Of a stretch of DNA of 5,592 nucleotides, positions 1 to 5,586 are shown in pieces. Position 1 is the stretch's first letter. Each line of letters starts with the position of its first letter. This DNA is from CAZAQV01 sp964487255 (lineage in GTDB: Bacteria; Myxococcota_A; Polyangia; Polyangiales; CAZAQV01), in NCBI GenBank assembly GCA_964487255.1, contig CAZAQV010000076.1, positions 1 to 5,592 on the forward strand, in the 5' to 3' direction. The notes beneath the pieces are model-generated. The model made no database searches, was not told the DNA's origin, and saw only the letters and a list, made by a program, of their open reading frames with translations. A program made the position numbers and the translations under genes.

Positions 1-1458
1 AACGCTTTCAACAATATCGACCGGGCCATGCGCAATGACGAGGGCCTGTCGTCGGAACTAGATTACGCCGAACAGACCAGCTGGCTTCTGTTCCTCAAGT
101 ATCTCGACGATCTCGAGCAGGAGCGTCAGGATCAAGCCGAGCTGGAAGGCCGCGACTATACGCCGATCCTCGACGAGGCCTACCGCTGGCAGGCCTGGGC
201 CGCGCCGAAAGACGAAGAAGGCGAACTCGATCACAATGCCGCGAAGACCGGGCAGGACCTGATCGACTTCGTCAACGGCAAGCTGTTCCCTTACCTGAAG
301 ACCTTCAATGCCGGCGATGCCGATGTGGATACGCTGGAATACAAGGTCGGCGAGATCTTCTCCGAACTCGCGAACCGGTTCCGTTCCGGATATTCGCTGC
401 GCGAGGTGATCGACATCGTCGATACGCTCGATTTCGGCAGCACCGATGCCAAGCACGAGCTGTCCGACCTTTACGAAACCCGCATCAAGCGGATGGGCAA
501 TGCCGGGCGCAACGGCGGCGAGTATTACACGCCGCGCCCGTTGATCCGCGCGATGATCAAGGTTATCGATCCCAAGATTGGTGAGACCATCTATGATGGC
601 GCCTGTGGCTCCGCGGGGTTCCTGTGTGAGGCGTGGGATTATCTGCGCCGTCCGGACCTGTCCGGCGAAGAATGGGAAACGCTCCAGCGCCGGACCTTCT
701 ACGGGCAGGAGAAGAAGTCGCTTGCCTACGTGCTGGGCGTGATGAACATGATCCTGCACGGGATTGAGGCGCCGACGATCCGCCATGCCAACACGCTCAC
801 CGAGAATGTGATGGATATCCAGGAGGCCGACCGTCACGATATCGTGTTGGCCAATCCACCCTTTGGCGGCGGCGAGCGGCGGGAGGTGCAGCAGAACTTC
901 CCGATCAAGTCCGGCGAGACGGCCTACCTGTTCCTGCAGCACTTCATTCGCAAGCTGAAGGCGGAGGGACGCTTCACGCATGGACGAGGCGCGGTGGTGA
1001 TCAAGAACACCTTCCTCAGCAACACCGACAATGCCAGCGTGGAGCTGCGCAAGGAACTGCTGGCCACCTGCAACCTGCACACCGTGCTCGATTGCCCTGG
1101 CGGCACGTTCCAGGGCGCTGGGGTGAAGACGGTGGTGCTGTTATTCGACAAGGGCACGCCGACGAAAGAGATTTGGTATTACCAGCTCGATCCCGGCCGT
1201 TCGCTGGGCAAGACCAACCCGCTGAACGACGACGACCTGAAGGAATTTGTCGAACTGCAGGCGGACAAGGCCGACAGCGAGAAGAGCTGGACGGTGAAGG
1301 TCGACGAGATCGATCAGACCACCTTGGACTTGTCGGTCCGCAATCCGAATGCACCGGAGGAAGCGCCATTGCGCCAACCAGGGGAGATTATCGAGGCGAT
1401 GCTGGCGCGCGATGCCGAGACCGCGCAGATACTCGAAGACATTCGGGGGATGCTATGA
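1..1458 (+). CDS. hsdM: Type I R-M system methyltransferase subunit HsdM (5'-partial)
   Basis: HsdM transfers a methyl group from S-adenosylmethionine to N6 of adenine in the host's target sites, working as a complex with HsdS (M2S1) and with HsdR in the full enzyme. The reading frame is open from base 1 and reads NAFNNIDRAM before the first ATG at 28; these residues look like HsdM N-terminus, so the start lies outside the window and only a short piece is missing (485 residues are present; type IB HsdM is about 490). An N-terminal helical HsdM_N region (about 1-480) includes YAEQTSWLLFLKYLDDLEQE. The N6-methylase domain follows, with motif X as GEYYTPRP (517-540), SAM-binding motif I as DGACGSAGF (595-621) and catalytic motif IV as NPPF (853-864). 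GAGVKTVVLLFDKG near 1120-1155 is a typical late strand. The stop overlaps the hsdS start. Assignment is secure. Confidence 0.96.
   Translation, partial: NAFNNIDRAMRNDEGLSSELDYAEQTSWLLFLKYLDDLEQERQDQAELEGRDYTPILDEAYRWQAWAAPKDEEGELDHNAAKTGQDLIDFVNGKLFPYLKTFNAGDADVDTLEYKVGEIFSELANRFRSGYSLREVIDIVDTLDFGSTDAKHELSDLYETRIKRMGNAGRNGGEYYTPRPLIRAMIKVIDPKIGETIYDGACGSAGFLCEAWDYLRRPDLSGEEWETLQRRTFYGQEKKSLAYVLGVMNMILHGIEAPTIRHANTLTENVMDIQEADRHDIVLANPPFGGGERREVQQNFPIKSGETAYLFLQHFIRKLKAEGRFTHGRGAVVIKNTFLSNTDNASVELRKELLATCNLHTVLDCPGGTFQGAGVKTVVLLFDKGTPTKEIWYYQLDPGRSLGKTNPLNDDDLKEFVELQADKADSEKSWTVKVDEIDQTTLDLSVRNPNAPEEAPLRQPGEIIEAMLARDAETAQILEDIRGML
1445..1450 (+). promoter_or_regulatory. Ribosome binding site of hsdS inside hsdM
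   Basis: GGGGGA lies 4 bases before the ATG at 1455, within the last codons of hsdM. It supports 1455 as the hsdS start, and with the ATGA overlap it suggests translational coupling, so that S and M subunits are made in linked amounts. The spacing is slightly short. Confidence 0.5.
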
Positions 1459-2579
1459 GCGGCTGGCCTACGGCAAATTTGGGCGATGTTTGTATTGTCC
1501 GTCGAGGTTCGGTGATAACCAAGAAGAAGGCTAATCCGGGTGATGTTCCGGTAGTCGCGGGCGGCATAAGCCCCGCATACTACCATGACATGCCGAACCG
1601 CGATGGGCCAGTGATTACGGTATCTGGCTCGGGGGCAAATGCTGGGTTCGTTAATTTCTTTGATCGCCCAATCTGGGCGTCAGATTGCTCGACGATACAG
1701 CCAAATGGTGATGCCCTCAACGTTCGCTATGTTTACCTTTTTTTGCTCAGTATGCAGCAATACATCAACGAGAACTTGCGCCAAGGTGCCGCGCAGCCCC
1801 ACGTTTATCCAAAAGATTTAGCGAAACTCAAAATTCCACTTCCGCCGAAGGAGGAGCAGGGGCGGATTGTCTCGGTTCTCGATCAAGCCTTCGCCGCCCT
1901 CGACCGCGCCTGCTCCAATGCCGAAACCAATCTTGCCGATGCAGAGATTATCTATCGCTCCCAATTGGCTTCTACTTTCGACGCGGAGACTACCGAAACG
2001 CAGAGACTAGCGGATGTCTGCGACGTTCGTGACGGAACACACGATACACCGAAATATGTCGAAGACGGTGTGCCGTTGGTAACCCAGAAAAATGTCCGCT
2101 GGGACGGGATGCATTTCGAGAAATGCAAAAACATCTCCTACTCTGATCACCAAGAAATCAGCAAGCGATCAAGAGTTGATAAGGGTGATATTCTTATGTC
2201 CATGATTGGGGTAAACCGAGGCGAATGCTGTTTGGTCGAAAGCGAGAGTGAATTTTCGATAAAGAACGTCGGCTTGATCAGACAAACTCCAGCTTTCGAC
2301 ATGCAATATCTCCTTCAATATCTCCAGTCACCTATGGCCGCCAGATACATTGACCATTCGACGAATGGTGGAGCGCAGCCGTTCGTGGGGCTCGGGAAAC
2401 TGAGGGACTTTCCGGTGCCGAAAGTTTCAATCGCTGAGCAGAAGAAGGTCATCGCTGATTTGTTGACAATAAGGTCAAGAATGAGAAGCCTCTCGGCCAA
2501 GTGCCTTGAGAAACTACAAGACCTCGAAGACCTCCGCCAATCCATCCTGCAAAAGGCTTTTGCGGGGGAGTTGACCTAA
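1455..2579 (+). CDS. hsdS: Type I R-M system specificity subunit HsdS
   Basis: HsdS recognises the split DNA target for both methylation and cleavage and is the scaffold for HsdM and HsdR. The 374-residue protein shows the usual two-fold repeated design. TRD1 spans about residues 4-128 (NLGDVCIVRRGS to LAKLKIPLP), followed by a central helical spacer, about 130-177. TRD2 covers about 184-322 and contains DGTHDTPKY. A distal helical region, about 323-374, ends in LRQSILQKAFAGELT, a common HsdS C-terminus. The two halves repeat each other: GAAQPHV(111-117)...IPLPPKEEQ matches GGAQPFV(306-312)...FPVPKVSIAEQ. The ATG is chosen from the ATGA overlap with hsdM and the GGGGGA before it; the frame is open further upstream, but only as an out-of-frame overlap with hsdM. 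The protein is short compared with type IB relatives such as EcoAI. Base composition is mosaic: the TRDs are AT-richer than the spacer. The target sequence cannot be read from the protein by eye. Confidence 0.96.
   Translation: MSGWPTANLGDVCIVRRGSVITKKKANPGDVPVVAGGISPAYYHDMPNRDGPVITVSGSGANAGFVNFFDRPIWASDCSTIQPNGDALNVRYVYLFLLSMQQYINENLRQGAAQPHVYPKDLAKLKIPLPPKEEQGRIVSVLDQAFAALDRACSNAETNLADAEIIYRSQLASTFDAETTETQRLADVCDVRDGTHDTPKYVEDGVPLVTQKNVRWDGMHFEKCKNISYSDHQEISKRSRVDKGDILMSMIGVNRGECCLVESESEFSIKNVGLIRQTPAFDMQYLLQYLQSPMAARYIDHSTNGGAQPFVGLGKLRDFPVPKVSIAEQKKVIADLLTIRSRMRSLSAKCLEKLQDLEDLRQSILQKAFAGELT
2564..2570 (+). promoter_or_regulatory. Possible distant ribosome binding site of hsdR
   Basis: GGGGGAG, inside the last codons of hsdS, is the only purine-rich Shine-Dalgarno-like run before hsdR. 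It is 13 bases from the ATG at 2584, longer than the usual 5-9. An in-frame TGA at 2572-2574 rules out an earlier start apart from CTG at 2581. HsdR may therefore be translated weakly or mainly by reinitiation after the hsdS stop 4 bases upstream. Confidence 0.35.
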
Positions 2580-2583
2580 GCTG

Positions 2584-4923
2584 ATGCTCGAGAAGGAAAC
2601 CGAAGCCGACACCCGCGCCAATCGCATCGATCCCGTCTTGCGCGAGGCGGGCTGGGGCGTGGTTGAAGGCTCCGGGATCAATCGCGAGCTTACCATTGCA
2701 CCGGGGCGCATCCTTGCAGGCGGCGAACGCGCCAACGCGCTCTCGGCCGATTATGTGCTTACCCACAAGGGCCGCCAGCTTGCAGTGATCGAAGCCAAGC
2801 GCGCGGGCCTAGGCCATACCGATGGCGTGGGGCAGGCCAAGGAATATGCGCGGCGGCTGGAAGCGCGCTTTGCCTACTCGACCAACGGGCTTGGCTGGTA
2901 TGGCATAGACATGAACACCGGGAAGGAGGGCAATCACGACCTTCCTTTCCCGACCCCGGACGAGCTGTGGCATCGTTCCTTTCCGCAAGGCAATGACTGG
3001 CGCGAACGCTTCGGCGCGGTCCCGTTCGAGACCGGCGGCGGCAAGTGGCAGCCCCGCTATTACCAGCACAACGCCATCACCGCCGTCCTCGAAGCGATTG
3101 CGAAAGGCGACAAGCGTATCCTGCTGACGCTCGCCACTGGCACCGGCAAGACCAGCATTGCCTTCCAGATCGCTTGGAAGCTGTTTCAGTCCAGCTGGAA
3201 TCTCAGCCGCGAACCGGCGCGCCGCCCGCGCATTTTGTTCCTCGCGGATCGCAACATCCTTGCCGACCAAGCCTACAACGCCTTCAGCGCCTTCCCGCCA
3301 GATGCGCTCGTTCGCATCGACCCGGAGGAAGTGCGCAAGCGCGGCGGCGTGCCGACCAATGCCAACATCTTCTTCACGATCTTCCAGACCTTCATGACCG
3401 GCGGAAAAGACGGCGAGACCGAGTTCACCTTCGAAGGCTACGCGCCGGACTTCTTCGACTTCATCGTAATCGACGAATGCCACCGCGGCGGCGCGCGGGA
3501 CGAAAGCACCTGGCGCGCGATCCTCGAATATTTCGCGCCTGCCGTGCAACTAGGCCTGACCGCCACGCCCAAGCGAGACACTAACGCCGATACCTACAAG
3601 TATTTCGGCGAACCGGTTTACACCTATGCGCTGAAGGAAGGCATCGGCGACGGCTTCCTGACGCCATTCAAGGTGCGCCAGATGGCGAGCACCATGGACA
3701 CCTATACGTTCAGCGATGAGGACGAGGTGATCGCGGGCGAGATCGACCCGGACAAGGAATACAAGGAAGCCGATTTCAACACCAAGCTCATCATCGACGA
3801 GCGCGAAATGAGCCGCGTGCAGGAATTCATGGACCAGATCGACCAGCGCCAGAAGGCGCTGGTCTTCTGCGCCACGCAGGATCACGCCGCCCGCGTCCGC
3901 AACTTCATCAACCAGATCAAGGACAATCCGGACCCGCATTACTGCGAACGGGTGACGGCGGACGACGGCAAGCTGGGCGAACAGCACCTGCGCGAGTTCC
4001 AGGACAACGAGAAGACGCTTCCGACCATCCTGACGACGTCGCAGAAGCTGTCGACCGGGGTGGATGCCCGCAACGTGCGCAACATCGTCCTGATGCGGCC
4101 GATCAACTCGATGATCGAGTTCAAGCAGATCATCGGCCGCGGCACGCGCACCTTCGACGGGAAGGACTTCTTCACGATCTACGATTTCGTGAAGGCCTAC
4201 GAGCACTTCAACGATCCCGAGTGGGATGGCGAACCGGAAGACCCAGCGGATCCCCGACTGCCGCGTCCTGGGCCCGGCGGTCCCGATGGGCCGGACGATC
4301 CGCAAGATCCCGAGGATCCGAAGGAGCCAATCGAGAAGGTAATCGTGAAGCTGGCCGACGGGAAGGAGCGCAAAATTCTCTACGTCGGCGCCACCACATA
4401 CATGTTCAACGGCCGGCCCATCACTGCACAGGAGTTCATGGACCACCTGTTTGGCGATCTAGGCGCACTCGTTACAAACGAAGACGAACTGCGCGAGATA
4501 TGGAGCGATCCCGATCGCCGCAACGCTTTCCTTCAGCGTCTGACCGAGATGGGTTACGATCGAGAACGCCTGTCTGACATGCGGCGCCTGATCGACGCAC
4601 CGAACTCGGATATCTTCGACGTGCTCGGCTACATCCGCTTCACTCTGGCACCCCTAGCCCGCGCCGAGCGCGTTGAAACGGCGAAGGCGACGGGCATGGA
4701 TGGCTACGAGGAAGAAATGCGCGAATTCCTCGATTACGTCCTCGGCTCCTACGCCAAGGACGGCATTCGAGAACTCGACACCCAGCGCCTTAGCCATTTC
4801 ATCCGCAGTCGTTATGGCAGCATGAATGATGCCAAACGCAAGCTGGGATCGACCGTCGAGATTCGTGCAGCGTTTCTCAGTATTCAACGGCACTTGTTCT
4901 CGAGTGTCGGCGAATTAGGCTAG
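2584..4923 (+). CDS. hsdR: Type I R-M system restriction subunit HsdR (EcoEI-like, type IB)
   Basis: HsdR is the ATP-dependent translocase and endonuclease that cuts unmethylated foreign DNA when bound to the M2S1 core. The 779-residue protein starts at the first possible ATG; an in-frame TGA lies 10-12 bases upstream. The N-terminal PD-(D/E)XK nuclease shows D56, E70-A-K72 and the RecB-like Q84xxxY88. Superfamily 2 helicase motifs follow in order: Q161, Walker A ATGTGKT (184-190), motif Ia LADRNILADQ, Walker B DECH (297-300), motif III TAT (326-328), motif IV near ALVFCAT (425-431), motif V near STGVD (490-494), and motif VI QIIGRGTR (515-522). All look intact. An acidic proline-rich linker (about 548-582) leads to the EcoEI R C-terminal domain (about 583-779), which binds the M.S core and marks the type IB group (about 780-810 residues). 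It lies 4 bases after hsdS, in one operon. Confidence 0.97.
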   Translation: MLEKETEADTRANRIDPVLREAGWGVVEGSGINRELTIAPGRILAGGERANALSADYVLTHKGRQLAVIEAKRAGLGHTDGVGQAKEYARRLEARFAYSTNGLGWYGIDMNTGKEGNHDLPFPTPDELWHRSFPQGNDWRERFGAVPFETGGGKWQPRYYQHNAITAVLEAIAKGDKRILLTLATGTGKTSIAFQIAWKLFQSSWNLSREPARRPRILFLADRNILADQAYNAFSAFPPDALVRIDPEEVRKRGGVPTNANIFFTIFQTFMTGGKDGETEFTFEGYAPDFFDFIVIDECHRGGARDESTWRAILEYFAPAVQLGLTATPKRDTNADTYKYFGEPVYTYALKEGIGDGFLTPFKVRQMASTMDTYTFSDEDEVIAGEIDPDKEYKEADFNTKLIIDEREMSRVQEFMDQIDQRQKALVFCATQDHAARVRNFINQIKDNPDPHYCERVTADDGKLGEQHLREFQDNEKTLPTILTTSQKLSTGVDARNVRNIVLMRPINSMIEFKQIIGRGTRTFDGKDFFTIYDFVKAYEHFNDPEWDGEPEDPADPRLPRPGPGGPDGPDDPQDPEDPKEPIEKVIVKLADGKERKILYVGATTYMFNGRPITAQEFMDHLFGDLGALVTNEDELREIWSDPDRRNAFLQRLTEMGYDRERLSDMRRLIDAPNSDIFDVLGYIRFTLAPLARAERVETAKATGMDGYEEEMREFLDYVLGSYAKDGIRELDTQRLSHFIRSRYGSMNDAKRKLGSTVEIRAAFLSIQRHLFSSVGELG
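4225..4329 (+). repeat. Acidic Pro/Asp/Gly-rich low-complexity linker coded within hsdR
   Basis: Residues 548-582 of HsdR are almost entirely Asp, Pro, Gly and Glu, in DP/EDP/GPxGP steps. The DNA contains several GATCC-type repeats (for example near 4247 and 4300-4320). It separates the helicase motor from the EcoEI-type C-terminal domain and is probably a flexible tether. Similar Pro-rich linkers occur at this place in related HsdR proteins, so it is likely functional rather than an insertion. Confidence 0.7.
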
Positions 4924-5258
4924 ATGCCCTTCGGTTTCCGCTTACGTCGCACCTCGAAAACTGACAAATCCATCAAGCGGAAACCAGCGCCATCAGTGAG
5001 AAAGGCCTCTTTGACCGTATCTTCCGGGCCGAAATGCTCGCGCACAATGGGATGGTCGATCACGTCGTATATGCGCTTCCCGATGCTGGCTACGATCTGA
5101 GCCTGAGGGAAGTGCTGACTGACGACAACCCCTTTAGGCAGCGCCTCTTCGACTCTCATCGATTTGACCTGTTTCTCCGAAAGCCAAACGTTCACGCCCC
5201 CAAGTTTCTCAATCTTGGCGTATGCCCGAGCCCACGAGAATATTGACCAATTGCTCAT
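4920..5258 (-). CDS. Small hypothetical protein convergent with hsdR (112 aa)
   Basis: I do not recognise this protein. It starts MSNWSIFSWARAYAKIEKLGG, has a mixed central part with IVASIGKRIYDVIDH and DGAGFRLMDLSVFEV, and ends in the strongly basic VRRKRKPKGI. No signal peptide, membrane segment or catalytic motif is evident; the composition fits a soluble cytoplasmic protein, and the basic tail could touch nucleic acid (inference only). The ATG at 5258 is preceded by GAGAG (5264-5268) at 5 bases spacing. The stop shares CTAG with the hsdR stop, so the two genes meet tail to tail with a 4-base overlap. An overlapping 70-codon + frame (5034-5246) is shorter and has no good start signal, so this strand is preferred. 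It is the last gene before the tRNA fragment, so it is probably island cargo. Whether it affects the R-M system is unknown. Confidence 0.62.
   Translation of the reverse strand: MSNWSIFSWARAYAKIEKLGGVNVWLSEKQVKSMRVEEALPKGVVVSQHFPQAQIVASIGKRIYDVIDHPIVREHFGPEDTVKEAFLTDGAGFRLMDLSVFEVRRKRKPKGI
4933..4985. repeat. Perfect 11-bp inverted repeat just past the hsdR stop
   Basis: GGTTTCCGCTT (4933-4943) and its exact complement AAGCGGAAACC (4975-4985) are separated by 31 bases. The left arm begins 10 bases after the hsdR stop and the whole element is inside the 3' end of the convergent small gene. RNA from either strand could form the stem. There is no T-tract after either arm, so it is not a standard intrinsic terminator; it might protect 3' ends or slow opposing polymerases, or be chance. 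Confidence 0.45.
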
Positions 5259-5280
5259 GCTGACTCTCAGACCATTGCAA

Positions 5281-5308
5281 TCCTTAAAATGGGGTGCAGG
5301 GCGTTGAA
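5281..5308 (-). promoter_or_regulatory. Weak candidate promoter of the small gene
   Basis: On the - strand, TTCAAC (5308-5303) and TAAGGA (5286-5281) are separated by 16 bases and sit 23 bases or more upstream of the ATG at 5258. Both hexamers match the sigma-70 consensus only partly, so this is a tentative call. The -35 element falls inside the dyad at 5297-5321. Confidence 0.2.
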
Positions 5309-5321
5309 TTAATTTGCCCTG
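5297..5321. promoter_or_regulatory. Dyad upstream of the small gene, possible operator
   Basis: CAGGGC (5297-5302) and GCCCTG (5316-5321) are perfect 6-bp arms around a 13-base AT-rich centre containing the palindrome AATTAATT (5307-5314). The element is 39-63 bases upstream of the start codon at 5258 and overlaps the candidate -35. This fits a repressor site, but the arms are short and no regulator is visible in the window. Confidence 0.3.
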
Positions 5322-5386
5322 TTACCGCATCAGACTTGCCGAAGCTATTTGCATCCACATCAAGTTTGGTCGCCTGATCGCTGGCG

Positions 5387-5427
5387 GCAGGTAGGGCAGG
5401 ACTTGATTTTTTTGGCAATCTACCTGC
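5387..5427. repeat. 8-bp inverted repeat
   Basis: GCAGGTAG (5387-5394) and CTACCTGC (5420-5427) are exact complements separated by 25 bases that include a run of seven T (5407-5413). The second arm's final C is also the first base of the tandem repeat at 5427. The loop is long for a terminator; paired recombinase or regulator sites are an alternative. Confidence 0.4.
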
Positions 5428-5448
5428 TCCGGTGAAACTCCGGTGAAA
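5427..5448. repeat. Perfect 11-bp tandem repeat CTCCGGTGAAA x2
   Basis: Two head-to-tail copies, 5427-5437 and 5438-5448, with no mismatch. At one helical turn each, they would place two bound proteins on the same DNA face. About 90 bases from the tRNA-like sequence, this is the spacing expected of integrase arm-type or excisionase sites; that role is inferred. Confidence 0.7.
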
Positions 5449-5469
5449 ATAGGCGGCATTCACGTTGTA

Positions 5470-5492
5470 TTCCCGTATTGTTCCGCGTATTG
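5470..5492. repeat. Imperfect direct repeat TTCC(G)CGTATTG x2
   Basis: TTCCCGTATTG (5470-5480) is followed directly by TTCCGCGTATTG (5481-5492); the copies differ by one inserted G. It lies between the 11-bp tandem repeat and the tRNA fragment and may be another protein-binding pair of the attachment region. Confidence 0.55.
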
Positions 5493-5515
5493 GAAAAGCA
5501 CAACCCGCAGTTCTC

Positions 5516-5536
5516 CGCCATTTCCGAAATTAGGCG
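5516..5536. repeat. Dyad directly abutting the tRNA-derived sequence
   Basis: CGCC (5516-5519) pairs with GGCG (5533-5536), and inside it ATTTC (5520-5524) pairs with GAAAT (5526-5530) around one base, with a two-base TA bulge. The right arm touches the first base of the anticodon stem at 5537. It occupies the place where a tRNA D arm would be. It may be a core-flanking recombination element or simply island DNA that happens to fold. Confidence 0.45.
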
Positions 5537-5586
5537 TTGCCCTCCGAAGGCAGAGGCCACAGGTTCGAATCCTGTCGGGTGCGCCA
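5537..5586 (+). pseudogene. 3' part of a tRNA-Arg(CCG) gene, probable attachment site
   Basis: This stretch matches a tRNA from the anticodon stem to CCA. The anticodon stem TTGCC/GGCAG (5537-5541, 5549-5553) has one G-T pair. The loop CTCCGAA (5542-5548) carries anticodon CCG at 5544-5546. A 5-base variable region AGGCC (5554-5558) follows, then the T stem ACAGG/CCTGT with loop TTCGAAT (5559-5575), the 3' acceptor strand CGGGTGC (5576-5582), discriminator G and encoded CCA (5584-5586). The order and bases closely resemble known tRNA-Arg(CCG) genes. No GCACCCG acceptor strand and no D arm are found upstream, so the gene is a fragment. It is followed by CTTTTT at the window edge. Tyrosine integrases that recombine within the anticodon arm leave such a 3' copy at the distal island end. 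Confidence 0.8.

Larger units (their letters stand above)
5259..5536. other. Gene-free, repeat-rich interval next to the tRNA fragment
   Basis: I see no supportable gene in these 278 bases on either strand. One row (5401-5460) counts to 45% GC, clearly below hsdM and hsdR. The interval contains the separately listed dyads and direct repeats and ends exactly where tRNA-like sequence begins. That arrangement resembles the arm region beside a tyrosine-recombinase attachment site. Confidence 0.5.

Noticed and set aside
58..1080. Long - strand open frame opposite hsdM
   Set aside because: It mirrors the GC-rich codons of a well-supported gene, its composition is Leu/Val/Arg/His/Asp-skewed as in antisense shadows, and it has no recognisable domain.
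28..1458. ATG at 28 as the true hsdM start
   Set aside because: The frame is open to base 1 and the preceding residues (NAFNNIDRAM) look like part of the HsdM N-terminus; starting at 28 would cut into the HsdM_N domain.
1455..2579. Phase-variable or shufflon-type hsdS
   Set aside because: There is one hsdS only, with no second partial hsdS, no inverted repeats flanking the TRDs, no recombinase and no long homopolymer or short tandem tract within the gene.
3550..4446. Long - strand open frame opposite hsdR (and another at 2809-3549)
   Set aside because: Same reason: antisense shadows of hsdR helicase codons; no domain or start signal.
5034..5246. 70-codon + strand frame opposite the small gene
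   Set aside because: It is shorter than and fully within the - strand gene, has no convincing ribosome site, and does not fit the neat stop overlap with hsdR that the - strand gene shows.
5387..5427. Intrinsic terminator
   Set aside because: The run of T lies inside the 25-base loop rather than after the stem, and the 8-bp stem with such a loop would be weak.
5259..5536. CRISPR array or insertion-sequence end
   Set aside because: The repeats are 11-12 bp, directly adjacent and only two copies each, without spacers; no transposase or target-site duplication is visible.
5498..5586. A complete, functional tRNA-Arg gene
   Set aside because: There is no GCACCCG 5' acceptor strand and no D arm with a GCTC...GAGC pattern; only anticodon arm to CCA is present.
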